Source: an uncultured Methanobrevibacter sp.
GTDB taxonomy: Archaea > Methanobacteriota > Methanobacteria > Methanobacteriales > Methanobacteriaceae
Length of the DNA: 64,000 nt
Direction of reading: 5' to 3'
NCBI GenBank assembly: GCA_900320515.1
Contig: ONSJ01000004.1
Span: forward strand, 51,711-115,710
The notes under the pieces were generated by a model. It searched no databases. It worked only from the letters and a program-made list of their open reading frames with translations, and was not told the DNA's origin. Numbering within the stretch: position 1 is the stretch's first letter; each line of letters begins with the position of its first letter. A program made the translations under genes and the position numbers. This document shows positions 26,506 through 35,267 of the stretch, piece by piece.

Positions 26506-27780
26506 ATGAAAGTTTTTATTGAATCTTACGGCTGCACATTCAACCAGGCCGACGGACAGATTATTGCAGGCAATCTGCAGGCAAATGACATTGATATTGT
26601 AGACAATATTGATGAGGCTGATATTGTCATTGTAAACACATGCTATGTTAAGTTGCCTACTGAAGACAAGATGACTTTCAGGATCCAAAAGCTTCAAAAG
26701 GAATATCCGGACAAGAAAATCATTGTTGGAGGATGCATGGTTGAAATTGATCCTGAAAAACTTGACAAAATCGGGCCTGATGTTTCATGGATCGGACCTC
26801 ATCAGCTGAATAAATCTGCCAGTGTTGTTAATGCGACTTACTGTGGTGATGTCATTCGTGAAACCGGTTTTTCAAAGGAATCCAAAGTTTGTGTTCCTAA
26901 AGTTGGAGATGAAAGTTTGATTCATATCCTGCAGATTTGTGAAGGTTGTTTGGGCGCATGCACATTCTGCTGCACTCGTTTTGCACGTGGGCCACTAAAC
27001 AGCTATCCGATTGCAGATATTGTCGGCGAAGCGCAAAGGGCAATTGAAAATGGTGCATGTGAGATACAGTTGACCGCTCAGGATACTGCCGCATTCGGCC
27101 GGGATAGTGGCGAAAGACTATCTGATTTAATTAAAGAAGTGGCTAATTTAAAGGGAGATTTCCGTGTTCGTGTTGGAATGATGCACCCTAAAAACATTTT
27201 AAATGATGTTGATGAAATAATCGATGCAATGAAACATCCGAAGGTATATGATTTTATTCATTTACCTGTACAAAGTGGAAGTGATAAGGTATTGTCTGAA
27301 ATGAGAAGGGGTCATACAGTGGAACAATACAAGGGCATAGTATCAAAATTCAGAAAGGAAATTCCTGATGTGACATTGGCTACTGACATCATTGTGGGAT
27401 ATCCTACTGAAAGTGATGAAGATTTTGATGAAACTGTAAAACTTCTTGAGGAAATCAGGCCTAGCATAATACATTTATCAAAATATCAGCACAGAAAGGG
27501 AGCAATCTCATCATCACTTCCTGAGATTCCCCGTGAAATCATGAAGAAAAGATCAAAATTCTTATCTCAAATCAAAGAAAGAATAACCGAAAGGGAAAAC
27601 GAAGAATTACTAAATTCCATTCAAAAAGTGTTGGTTATTGAAAAGGGCTCCAAAGGCGGATACATAGCAAAGACAAATTCTTATATTCCTGTTATTATTG
27701 ATGGTGTTGAGTTGGGAACTTTTGTTGACGTGAAGATAACTGAAGCCACCTCGACATATCTTAAAAGCGAATTATTGTAG
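26506..27780 (+). CDS. tRNA t6A37 methylthiotransferase (MtaB/e-MtaB type)
   Basis: A 424-residue radical SAM enzyme that adds a methylthio group to threonylcarbamoyladenosine at tRNA position 37. The N-terminal UPF0004 domain supplies three Cys for one cluster ('ESYGCTFNQAD', 'VNTCYV', 'GGCMVE'). The radical SAM cluster motif is 'CLGACTFCC' near residue 150. 'HLPVQSGSD' and 'IIVGYPTE' are standard core elements. The last 60 residues form a TRAM-like RNA-binding domain ('GGYIAKTNSYIPVII'). The order of domains is that of archaeal and eukaryotic MtaB. It closes the tes-hacB-zinc finger run. Confidence 0.92.
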   Translation: MKVFIESYGCTFNQADGQIIAGNLQANDIDIVDNIDEADIVIVNTCYVKLPTEDKMTFRIQKLQKEYPDKKIIVGGCMVEIDPEKLDKIGPDVSWIGPHQLNKSASVVNATYCGDVIRETGFSKESKVCVPKVGDESLIHILQICEGCLGACTFCCTRFARGPLNSYPIADIVGEAQRAIENGACEIQLTAQDTAAFGRDSGERLSDLIKEVANLKGDFRVRVGMMHPKNILNDVDEIIDAMKHPKVYDFIHLPVQSGSDKVLSEMRRGHTVEQYKGIVSKFRKEIPDVTLATDIIVGYPTESDEDFDETVKLLEEIRPSIIHLSKYQHRKGAISSSLPEIPREIMKKRSKFLSQIKERITERENEELLNSIQKVLVIEKGSKGGYIAKTNSYIPVIIDGVELGTFVDVKITEATSTYLKSELL

Positions 27781-27940
27781 GATAAATTTTTTATTTTTCT
27801 TACCATTCTTATTTTGATAATCTTGCTATTTTGTATCCTTTAAATTTTTGTAATATCTATATTTTTTTCTAATATTCGAAAGCATATTCTAACAATTACT
27901 AAGGTATAATATGAGCGATTATTATTCAGTTTTACCGATA

Positions 27941-27980
27941 CCTTTATATACTATTGTATACTATCATTTAATTGGAGGTG
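27941..27980 (+). promoter_or_regulatory. TATA element and strong ribosome binding site of the histone fragment
   Basis: TTTATATA at 27943-27950 lies about 25 bases before the expected start of a short leader, and GGAGGTG at 27974-27980 sits five bases before the ATG at 27986. Both look fully functional, which matters because the gene they serve is truncated. Confidence 0.6.
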
Positions 27981-27985
27981 TAATT

Positions 27986-28090
27986 ATGAGTGAATTACCA
28001 ATCGCACCAGTCGGTCGTATCTTAAAAAATGCTGGCGCACAAAGAATTAGTGATGATGCAAAAATTGCATTAGCTGAAGCAATCAAATAG
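27986..28090 (+). pseudogene. Truncated archaeal histone, 34 codons
   Basis: The reading frame begins '[12 protein letters not shown]' and continues '[19 protein letters not shown]', then stops. This is the N-terminus of an HMf-type archaeal histone: helix 1, loop 1 with the conserved Arg of 'AQRIS', and the first turns of helix 2. The usual histone is about 67 residues, so the rest of the central helix, loop 2 and helix 3 ('RHAGRKTVKAEDI' in relatives) is absent. No other frame downstream to the terminator encodes it. Promoter, ribosome binding site and terminator are intact. Either a decayed gene copy or, less likely, an expressed mini-protein. It could not form the normal histone dimer. 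Confidence 0.75.
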
Positions 28091-28139
28091 ATTTACTAAT
28101 TAGTTATTTTCGCAAAAAAGCTTTATATAATAAAATCTA

Positions 28140-28168
28140 TTGGCCATTTTCTTGGTCAATTTTTTTTA
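28140..28168 (+). terminator. Terminator after the histone fragment
   Basis: TTGGCCA at 28140-28146 pairs with TGGTCAA at 28153-28159 (one G-T pair) around a six-base loop, followed by nine T residues. Confidence 0.7.
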
Positions 28169-28217
28169 TTTTATATTCAAATTTATTTTTTTCACTACTT
28201 GTTCTGTCCAACTAAGA

Positions 28218-28230
28218 AAACTTTATATAT
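28218..28230 (+). promoter_or_regulatory. TATA box of the tRNA-Val gene
   Basis: CTTTATATATTAC lies about 40 bases before the first base of the mature tRNA, a usual distance for an archaeal stable-RNA promoter with a short 5' leader. Confidence 0.6.
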
Positions 28231-28260
28231 TACTTTGAACTTATAATAGTATGTTGTATA

Positions 28261-28332
28261 GGACCGGTGGTCTAGGGGTATGATTCCTCTTTGACGTGGA
28301 GGAGATCACGAGTTCGAATCTCGTTCGGTCCA
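28261..28332 (+). tRNA. tRNA-Val (anticodon GAC)
   Basis: The sequence folds as a cloverleaf. The acceptor stem GGACCGG pairs with TCGGTCC (one G-T pair). The D-arm contains TCTAGGGGTATGA. The anticodon stem CCTCT pairs with GGAGG around loop TTGACGT, giving anticodon GAC for valine. The T-arm is ACGAG, loop TTCGAAT, CTCGT. The discriminator base is A, and CCA is not encoded. No intron is present. Confidence 0.95.
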
Positions 28333-28458
28333 TATGCCATGGTAGTTCATTTATTTTAACTTATTTTTCTAAATCTTTGATAATTTTAGTACTCTATAAA
28401 ATTTTTTTAAAAAATTAGCTTTAAAAATAGATTAAAAAAGGTGATGGATTTTTTTAAT

Positions 28459-29193
28459 CTAATCATTTTTGGTTAATGTGATCGGTTTTGGGGTTACTTG
28501 TGTGTTTTCTCTTAATTCCTTATATTTTTTGACGATATCATAACCGTTGTCACTTCCAATCAAATCTGCTCCTCCGGTCAATATTTGGTTTGCAAATTTA
28601 TATTCGTTTATGCCGCCATAAATCTCGATTTTTATTTTTGGAGCGTATTTTTGGATGATGTTGATGTCATTGACATTTTCGAAGATGTGGTTTGGACTTA
28701 CAAATCCTGTTGAATTTTTAATGAAGTCTGCTCCGGAGTTTTCAGCCACCTTTGCGGCATTTGCCTTTTGATAGTCTTCCAATGCTTTGGTTTCCATAAC
28801 GACTTTTAAGATTTTGTCTCCCACTGCTTCCTTGATTTGCTTTATTTCATTTTCAAGCAGATCATACCTTTCATCTTTCAGGTAGCTTAAGTTGATTACA
28901 ACTTCAATTTCATCTGCTCCTTTTTTAAGGAGTTCTTGAGCTGCTGCGATTTTACTTTCGGTGTCTTCAAAACCTAGCGGAAATCCTACTACACTTCCGA
29001 CCTTGATGCTGCTGTCAGCCAATATTTCCTTAGCTAATGGCACGTAGGTTGGTGATATGACGACTGAATGGAAGTTCAATTCTTTTGCTTTTTCGAGAAA
29101 TTCTTTCATTTCCCCTTCAGTGATCATATTATTCAGGTTAGTGCAATTTATTAGGCTTGCCAGTTGTTTTGAATTTTTTATATTATAAACCAT
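28459..29193 (-). CDS. DeoC-like aldolase with changed active-site residues
   Basis: A 244-residue class I aldolase of the deoxyribose-phosphate aldolase (DERA) fold. The Schiff-base lysine is present in 'GADFIKNSTGF'. Three other positions that are acidic or basic in E. coli DeoC differ: Asp16 is Asn ('LINCTNLN'), Asp102 is Glu ('GADEIEVV') and the proton-relay Lys201 is Glu ('KIEIYGG'). These equivalences are by eye. The TIM-barrel strand pattern is otherwise complete. DeoC normally splits deoxyribose 5-phosphate into glyceraldehyde 3-phosphate and acetaldehyde; this protein may use another substrate. It is transcribed convergently with the tRNA and follows elp3 on the same strand after 54 bases. 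Confidence 0.75.
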   Translation of the reverse strand: MVYNIKNSKQLASLINCTNLNNMITEGEMKEFLEKAKELNFHSVVISPTYVPLAKEILADSSIKVGSVVGFPLGFEDTESKIAAAQELLKKGADEIEVVINLSYLKDERYDLLENEIKQIKEAVGDKILKVVMETKALEDYQKANAAKVAENSGADFIKNSTGFVSPNHIFENVNDINIIQKYAPKIKIEIYGGINEYKFANQILTGGADLIGSDNGYDIVKKYKELRENTQVTPKPITLTKND

Positions 29194-29247
29194 AATATCA
29201 CTCTCTCAATTAGTTAGTATATGTACGAACATTATATTTAAATATTT

Positions 29248-30912
29248 TCATGTCAATTTTTTCATCATGTAAGGCCCGACTTTTTCATAGCCGAATTTGC
29301 GGTAATAGTTTCTGGTGCCTATTCCGCTGATGATTGCCATTTCATCCTTTCCATTATCCAGAGCAATGTTTTCAGCCTCTTTTAGGAGTTTTTCGCCAAA
29401 TCCTGTGTGCTGGCCAATTTTTGGATTTTTGCCGCCAATCTTGATCATGTTTCCATAGACATGCAGTTCACGGATTAATGCGGTTGTGTCGGTAATTTCC
29501 GGTCTGAAATGATTTTTTGAAGGCAATCTCAATCTTATAAATCCTGCAATGCTTTCTTCGTTAATGTCTTCAATTGATAGGAAATGTTCCTGGCCGTTGC
29601 ATGCGGTGTACTTTTCGCTGAATAGCTCAAAATCGTCTAAAGTATATTCCCTTGAAGTTTTCTTATGGCCGATTTCACGGCAGCGAATGCATTGGCAGTC
29701 GATATGCTCCCTTTCGAGGTTGTTGTAAACCAGTTCTCCAAGGTTCGATTTCTTCACTCCCGCTTCAATCAGGGTTGAGGGAATGTCCCTTTGGATTCTC
29801 ATGGTTCTGACCCATTTTGGAAGGATCGCCTTGACTTTAGTTATCAGTTCAACGGCTTCATCGTCATTGTACGGTTCATATCCTCCGTTTTGCCACAGGT
29901 CATATAGTTCGCTTCCCTTTGTGACAAGGCATGGATAGATCTTCAGCATGTCCGGTTTGAAATTATCGTCGCTGAACAGCTGCTTGAACATTTTTAAATC
30001 TTCGCTCTGATTTGAAAAGAGTCCGGGCATCATATGCATGGCCACTTTGACGGCGGAATCCCTTAGAAGCTGGTTTGCTTCAATCACGTCAGCTATTTTG
30101 TGTCCACGTTTGATTTTGGCATATAATTCATCTGACAATGTTTGAACTCCCAGCTCAACTCTTGTAACTCCAAAATCAAGCATCCTGTTGATATGCTCTT
30201 TTTTGCAGTAATCCGGACGTGTCTCAAAAGTCATTCCGACACATCTCACCTTTGAATTTTCATTGACCCTTTGGGCTTCTTCAACAAGGACATAATCGTT
30301 TGGAGGGTAAGTCTTCAATACTCCCTTTTCAAAAGACCTTATCTCTTCATAGTCAAGATTATAATCGTAATTTGTTGGTTTGTTTTCCATAATCAGTCCG
30401 AAATCGCACATTGCCTTGAGGCATTGTGATACAAACCATTGCTGATAGCATAAGTCCCTTGATGGGAATGTTCCTCCCATGATGATCAATTCAACCTTAT
30501 CTATTGGATGGCCGATTTTTTTAAGCTGTTTCAATCTGTTGAAACATTGGACATAAGGGTGATAGTCATACATTCTGCCCCTGAGTGCTGCAGGCTCTTC
30601 TCCGGTATAGCTTGGAGGTGCAATATCGCTTTCAGGGCAATAGAAACATCTTCCATGCGGACATTTGTGGGGATGGCACATGACTGCAACAATCGCAACT
30701 CCGGACATTGTCCTGGTGGGCTTTTTTTTTAAAATTCCTGAAACGGTTTCCTTCTCTTCAGGTTGGGCATATTCCAGGATATCTGCATTGCTCATGAACT
30801 TGGACAGCTTAAGGTCACGGCACAGCTGCCTTTTTTCGACTTCAAGTTCCCTTCGGGTTGTGATTTTGCCATCAAGGATATCATTAATAATTATTCTACA
30901 TGCTTTTTCCAT
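29248..30912 (-). CDS. elp3: Elp3 tRNA uridine-34 modification enzyme (radical SAM + acetyltransferase)
   Basis: A 554-residue archaeal Elp3, which forms carboxymethyl uridine at the tRNA wobble position by itself. The radical SAM domain has '[10 protein letters not shown]' near residue 83 followed by '[15 protein letters not shown]', both diagnostic. '[11 protein letters not shown]' and '[13 protein letters not shown]' continue the barrel. The C-terminal 150 residues are a GNAT domain with '[18 protein letters not shown]'-like acetyl-CoA site (seen as '[16 protein letters not shown]') and '[10 protein letters not shown]'. A zinc-site linker holds 'CQCIRCRE'. It diverges from the PRC-barrel gene. 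Confidence 0.95.
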   Translation of the reverse strand: MEKACRIIINDILDGKITTRRELEVEKRQLCRDLKLSKFMSNADILEYAQPEEKETVSGILKKKPTRTMSGVAIVAVMCHPHKCPHGRCFYCPESDIAPPSYTGEEPAALRGRMYDYHPYVQCFNRLKQLKKIGHPIDKVELIIMGGTFPSRDLCYQQWFVSQCLKAMCDFGLIMENKPTNYDYNLDYEEIRSFEKGVLKTYPPNDYVLVEEAQRVNENSKVRCVGMTFETRPDYCKKEHINRMLDFGVTRVELGVQTLSDELYAKIKRGHKIADVIEANQLLRDSAVKVAMHMMPGLFSNQSEDLKMFKQLFSDDNFKPDMLKIYPCLVTKGSELYDLWQNGGYEPYNDDEAVELITKVKAILPKWVRTMRIQRDIPSTLIEAGVKKSNLGELVYNNLEREHIDCQCIRCREIGHKKTSREYTLDDFELFSEKYTACNGQEHFLSIEDINEESIAGFIRLRLPSKNHFRPEITDTTALIRELHVYGNMIKIGGKNPKIGQHTGFGEKLLKEAENIALDNGKDEMAIISGIGTRNYYRKFGYEKVGPYMMKKLT

Positions 30913-31015
30913 TTTATTTTCACCATATCTACAATAGTTAACTTTATATACTGGTGTTATTTAAATACTTAATGAAATAAAATATATTATATTGAATATT
31001 TCAGAAGGTGAAAAA

Positions 31016-31300
31016 ATGAAAATTAAAGAATTTATCGGATCAACCGTTTTAGATAAAAATGCAAATGTAGTCGGTAAAGTTGACAATGTTGATTTTGACA
31101 CCGCAACTGGTAAAATTGAAACTATTACTTTAACTTTACAAAAAAATCTCTTCTCCAGAGATGAACTTGAAATCTCTTTTGAAGACATTGCAACTATCGG
31201 TGCATACATTATCTTAAACAAAGAAATCACCAAAGAAGAAGAAATTGAAGAAGAAGCTGAAACCGTTGAAATAGAAATTAAAGACGAAGAAAAAGAATAA
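31016..31300 (+). CDS. PRC-barrel domain protein with acidic tail
   Basis: A small protein of 94 residues. 'KEFIGSTVLDKNANVVGKVDNV' type sequence at the N-terminus (seen as 'GSTVLDKNANVVGKV') is the PRC-barrel signature, a six-strand barrel found in ribosome maturation protein RimM and in many archaeal stand-alone proteins. Residues 70-94 are almost all Glu, Lys and Ile. The start is ATG 31016, with AAGGTGA eight bases before it. A second PRC-barrel gene occurs at 49.6 kb. The DUF2098 gene follows after 12 bases. Role unknown; an RNA or ribosome link is only suggested by the fold. Confidence 0.8.
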   Translation: MKIKEFIGSTVLDKNANVVGKVDNVDFDTATGKIETITLTLQKNLFSRDELEISFEDIATIGAYIILNKEITKEEEIEEEAETVEIEIKDEEKE

Positions 31301-31312
31301 ACAGGTATTAAA

Positions 31313-31618
31313 ATGGTTTTTGATGCAAGAGGATTAGAAATTGCTCTTGATTCCTATGTCAGATATGTGGATACAGGAACAATCGGAAAGGTTGTTGACG
31401 TTAAAACACAGGATGGCATGGAATGGGTAAAACTCGATAAAACCGAATTATGGTATCGTTCTAATTTAGTTGAATTGCTTGATGATAAAGACATTAAGAA
31501 ATCCACCCTATATGATGATAGGGATAATCAGGATCTTGATGTAGAAGCAATGAAAGAAAAAGCAAGTGCATTGGAAGACATGCAAATGGATTCCAGTGTC
31601 GCTGAAGGTGGAGGTTAA
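31313..31618 (+). CDS. DUF2098 family protein
   Basis: A 101-residue soluble protein. 'SYVRYVDTGTIGKVVDV' and 'EWVKLDKTELWYRSNLVELL' match what I know of the methanogen DUF2098 family, a small beta-barrel-like domain with no assigned role. The last 35 residues are polar and probably disordered, ending in Gly-Gly-Gly. It sits 12 bases after the PRC-barrel gene and is probably cotranscribed. A T-rich stretch after the stop lies against the convergent helicase gene. Confidence 0.75.
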   Translation: MVFDARGLEIALDSYVRYVDTGTIGKVVDVKTQDGMEWVKLDKTELWYRSNLVELLDDKDIKKSTLYDDRDNQDLDVEAMKEKASALEDMQMDSSVAEGGG

Positions 31619-31632
31619 ATCCCACCTTTTTT

Positions 31633-33711
31633 TTAATTATTTGCGAACAATCTAATTTTTTCGGCTAATTTAGGTCCGATGCCTTCAACTTTTTGTAACT
31701 CATTTTCAGAAACGCCACTCAAATCGTTTCCAAATATTTTGACCAGATTTCTTGCTCTTTTTCTTCCGAGTCGTTTAACGCTGACTACCAGTGGAATAAT
31801 GTCTTCTTTTACACCATAATGCAATCTGGCGGATAAAATATCAAAGTCTTTTAGGTTGGAATAATTGCCCAGGACTTCTGAAGTGTCCTTTGCGAATTTG
31901 ACAAGTCTTGATGCTTCATAGGCAGACCTTCTTGTTGAAGCGGAATAGACGCTGTATCTGTTTTCGATTTCATATTCGTTTCTCTCATCAATCCACTCCA
32001 TCAAGGATACTGCTGTTGCTTCGGGGTTGCCGATATCGACTGCAAATAGTCCAGCTTCTGATAATTTTTCACGAACAGGATCTTTTGATTTTCGGCCCTT
32101 GAATGAAATCAGTGGCACATCCGGTGTTTCACATAATGCATATATGAATTCGTTGACATTGATTTGTGTGATTCCTGAAATGTATTCCTTGATTTTAACT
32201 GCAGTTTCAACTGAATAATTGGATTTTGCAATCAGGCTTCCGAAATCAGTTGTTTTCAATCCTTCCGGTGTTGCCCTTATTATTCCATTTTGAAGCAGGA
32301 ATTCCAGAGAATTTTCAAGTTCAAATCTTATGCTGTCGGCAGCAAACATGGCCATTGAAGGGTTGTTTGCCATCTGATACCCATATAATGTTTTTGAGAA
32401 GAATTCTGTCAAGTCATCCAGATTTTTGGAAAGTGTGGAAGCAATTTGGGCAATGATTTGTTTTAAGATTGCATCCTTGTTGTCTACAAGCTTTGAATTT
32501 GTCAATTCAATTTCACCATCGATATAATATGCCTCCAGGTTCATGGCTTCATCCATGGTTTTTGCAATCAGATAGGAGTATCCTACATCATCGTACTGTG
32601 GCCTTCCTGCTCTTCCGGACATCTGCTCATAATCGAAGACAGGAATCGGCTGTGGGCCCTGGGCGGTCCATCGGGTATTGTCCCTTATGACAACAGTCTT
32701 TGAAGGCAGGTTGACTCCATACATCAAACTTGGAGTTGCAGTAATCATCAAAATGTTCCCGTTTCTGAATTCGTCTTCAATGATTTCCTTTTGCTCATTG
32801 AAAAGGCCTGCATGGTGGAATGCCACTCCGTGCTCTATGCTTTCGGCCAGTTTGAGGCATGTTGTTGTTGGAAGTGAACCTTTTCTTTTTGGAACGTCAA
32901 GTATTTTTTCTGCAACTTCCTTAAAGCTTTCCCTTTGTTTCACATTGATTTTTTTGTCAATCTTTTTGGAAACGTATGTCGCAAGGCTTTCCGTAAATCT
33001 TCTGGTTGAAACAAAAGCCAATGCCTGTGACGAGTCTTTGATTGATTTTTCCAGTACCTTTACAATGACATCGTTTTTGTTTTTTGTATTGAACATCTCT
33101 GCATCCAATACTTCCTTATGAAGCGGCACCGGTCTGTAGTCATGCTCAACGCATTTTCCTTCAAGCCATCCTTCGATTTCTTCAATATTTCTTAAGGTGG
33201 CGGACAGTGCAATTATTCTCATTGAAGGATTTATGATTTTTGCCCTTGTTATTGCAGCTTCAAGAGTTGGACCTCTTGAGAATTCTCCAATCATATGGAA
33301 TTCGTCAATTATTAGGGTGTCAACGTCCCTTAATGTATTCCAGGAAAATCTTGTAAGTGCGTCAAATGATTCAAAAACCATAACTGACAAATCAGAGCTT
33401 GCAGGATGCTTTCCGACACTGATTCCATGGTCTTCAAAAGCCTTGAACTCTTTAACTTTTTCGTTTTGAATTGAAAGCAGTGGTGCAGCATAGACCGCTT
33501 TTCCTCCATCAAGTATTGTCTTTAGGGCAGGCAATACTCCAAGAATGGTCTTACCACTCGCTGTTGGAATGCAGATTATATAATTTGATTTGTCTTCTAG
33601 ATAACCGGATTCAATCACGGCTTTTTGAGCAGGATTGAACTCTTCAATGTAATGATAAGCACTATTGATTATTGTTTTGATGTCGTCTCTTAAATTTTCC
33701 ATTTTAATCAT
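31633..33711 (-). CDS. hel308: Ski2-like DNA helicase Hel308
   Basis: A 692-residue superfamily 2 helicase that unwinds stalled replication forks in archaea. Motif I is 'IPTASGKT' near residue 48, motif II is 'IIDEFHMIG' (DEFH box), motif III is 'ALSATL', motif IV-V includes 'HHAGLFNEQ' and 'TPSLMYGVNLP', and motif VI is 'QMSGRAGRPQYD'. A ratchet domain follows, and the C-terminus ends with a helix-hairpin-helix, 'VEGIGPKLAEKI'. The length suits Hel308. ATGs at 33711 and 33702 are both possible starts. The gene faces DUF2098 tail to tail. Confidence 0.9.
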   Translation of the reverse strand: MIKMENLRDDIKTIINSAYHYIEEFNPAQKAVIESGYLEDKSNYIICIPTASGKTILGVLPALKTILDGGKAVYAAPLLSIQNEKVKEFKAFEDHGISVGKHPASSDLSVMVFESFDALTRFSWNTLRDVDTLIIDEFHMIGEFSRGPTLEAAITRAKIINPSMRIIALSATLRNIEEIEGWLEGKCVEHDYRPVPLHKEVLDAEMFNTKNKNDVIVKVLEKSIKDSSQALAFVSTRRFTESLATYVSKKIDKKINVKQRESFKEVAEKILDVPKRKGSLPTTTCLKLAESIEHGVAFHHAGLFNEQKEIIEDEFRNGNILMITATPSLMYGVNLPSKTVVIRDNTRWTAQGPQPIPVFDYEQMSGRAGRPQYDDVGYSYLIAKTMDEAMNLEAYYIDGEIELTNSKLVDNKDAILKQIIAQIASTLSKNLDDLTEFFSKTLYGYQMANNPSMAMFAADSIRFELENSLEFLLQNGIIRATPEGLKTTDFGSLIAKSNYSVETAVKIKEYISGITQINVNEFIYALCETPDVPLISFKGRKSKDPVREKLSEAGLFAVDIGNPEATAVSLMEWIDERNEYEIENRYSVYSASTRRSAYEASRLVKFAKDTSEVLGNYSNLKDFDILSARLHYGVKEDIIPLVVSVKRLGRKRARNLVKIFGNDLSGVSENELQKVEGIGPKLAEKIRLFANN

Positions 33712-33838
33712 TTAATTTTTATTTTTTTTATATATATTAAATATTTCCAGAGAGCATTTGAAAAGTATTTGGGTAACAATTATATATAACTAAATTATAA
33801 AATATTTACAAATTAACTTATTTAAGGAGACATAACTT

Positions 33839-34108
33839 ATGGCAATTAAAGTAGAAGTATTTTCAACTAGTACCTGTCCACACTGCCCAGCTGCAATTGA
33901 TGCGGCAGAAAAGGCTAAAGACAAATTGGGTGAAGCAATTGATGTTGAAGCAATAAAAATTGATGATCCTAACAATCCTGAAAACAGACAGAGGGCTATT
34001 GACTATCAAATCATGGCAGTTCCTACAATTGTAATTAATGGGGATGTCGTGTTTGTAGGTGCGCCTACTGAAAACGAATTAATCGCACATCTTGAATCTA
34101 TGTTATAG
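33839..34108 (+). CDS. Small archaeal thioredoxin/glutaredoxin-like protein
   Basis: An 89-residue redox protein with active site C-P-H-C in 'STCPHCPAA' near residue 14 and the cis-proline turn 'MAVPTIVING' near residue 60. The length and the CPHC motif match the minimal thioredoxins of methanogens rather than the larger bacterial Trx. It acts as a cytosolic disulfide reductase, probably fed by an F420- or ferredoxin-linked reductase. GGAG lies ten bases before the ATG. It is followed by cbiD after 24 bases with a T-rich tract between, so linkage is uncertain. Confidence 0.87.
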   Translation: MAIKVEVFSTSTCPHCPAAIDAAEKAKDKLGEAIDVEAIKIDDPNNPENRQRAIDYQIMAVPTIVINGDVVFVGAPTENELIAHLESML

Positions 34109-34132
34109 ATTCTCTCTTTTTTTATTTTTAAA

Positions 34133-35218
34133 ATGACTAATGATAATTATATTGGCGTCACAACCGGAACAATAGCTACTGCGTGTTCCCTGGCCGCTTT
34201 GGATGCAATCCTGGACACTCCAGATATTGCATGCGTTAAAGTTGAAACTCCCAAAAAGACTTTAGACATCATCATCGATGAATGCAAGAAAGTTTCTCCG
34301 GATAAGGCATATGCCGTAGCTCACAAGAATCCCTATAATGATCCTGATGTCACGGTGGACCTTGCAATCGTGGCAACTGTTGAACTATTTGATAAAACAG
34401 GTGAGGATGCTGTTGTCATTACCGGCGGGGAAGGTGTCGGCAAAATCACAAAGCCAGGCCTTCAGATTCCTGTAGGGGATTATGCAATAAATCCGGTTCC
34501 GCGAAGCATGATTGTTAAAAACTTAAAAGATAAATTGCCTGAAGGAAAATCCGTAAAGGTCACTATTTCCATTCCTGAAGGCGAAAAGATAGCCAAAAAG
34601 ACAATGAATCCGAAGCTTGGAATCGTTGGAGGAATATCCGTTTTGGGAACCACAGGCATTGCAAGGTCAATGTCCAGTGAGGCATACAAGAATTCCATCG
34701 TCACTCAATTGGATGTCGCATTGGCTTCAGATATTAGTGATTTGGTTTTTGTTCCGGGAAACATCGGCGAAAAACTGGCTCTGAAAAAATTGAATGTTAA
34801 CAAGGAACAGATTGTTCAGACAGGCAATTATGTAGGTTTCATGTTTGAAGAGGCAGAAAAAAGGGGAATAACCGAATTCACATTCTTTGGACATATGGGC
34901 AAGTTGATTAAGGTTGCTGGAGGATTATTCAACACCAAACATGCTGTTGCCGACGGCAGGCGTGAGATAATGGTTGCTCATGCTGGAATCTGCGGGGTTG
35001 GCCAGAAGGACCTTCAAAGATTGTTTGATTCCAAAACGACCGATGACATGATGGACATATTAAATGAACTTGATGTTTCCGTTGAGGTTTCAAACAGCAT
35101 TGCAGATGCAATCAAAGACAGATGCAAACAGCGCTTTGATTTGGACTTGAATGTCTTTCTGGTGGATATGGAAGGAAATTTTTTAAACGATAATATGAAA
35201 AGGGACACTTTGAAATAA
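34133..35218 (+). CDS. cbiD: Cobalt-precorrin-5B C1-methyltransferase
   Basis: A 361-residue CbiD-type enzyme of the anaerobic cobalamin pathway, which methylates C1 of cobalt-precorrin-5B using S-adenosylmethionine. 'GVTTGTIATACSLAAL' at the N-terminus is the family signature ('TTGT.A.A...AA'); 'ITGGEGVGKITKPGL' near residue 98 and 'GFMFEEAEKRG' and 'GHMGKLIKVAGG' further on complete it. It fits a methanogen needing corrinoid for methyl transfer. A corrinoid-salvage gene (cbiZ) lies 13 kb downstream. No cobalamin riboswitch was seen upstream. Confidence 0.92.
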   Translation: MTNDNYIGVTTGTIATACSLAALDAILDTPDIACVKVETPKKTLDIIIDECKKVSPDKAYAVAHKNPYNDPDVTVDLAIVATVELFDKTGEDAVVITGGEGVGKITKPGLQIPVGDYAINPVPRSMIVKNLKDKLPEGKSVKVTISIPEGEKIAKKTMNPKLGIVGGISVLGTTGIARSMSSEAYKNSIVTQLDVALASDISDLVFVPGNIGEKLALKKLNVNKEQIVQTGNYVGFMFEEAEKRGITEFTFFGHMGKLIKVAGGLFNTKHAVADGRREIMVAHAGICGVGQKDLQRLFDSKTTDDMMDILNELDVSVEVSNSIADAIKDRCKQRFDLDLNVFLVDMEGNFLNDNMKRDTLK

Positions 35219-35267
35219 TGTCTACATAATATTAATATTGAAAATGTAAATTAATAAGGATGGTAAA

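Noticed and set aside
27911..27985. An upstream in-frame ATG that would extend the histone fragment by 25 codons
   Set aside because: The extension contains the TATA box and the strong ribosome binding site, and does not resemble a histone.
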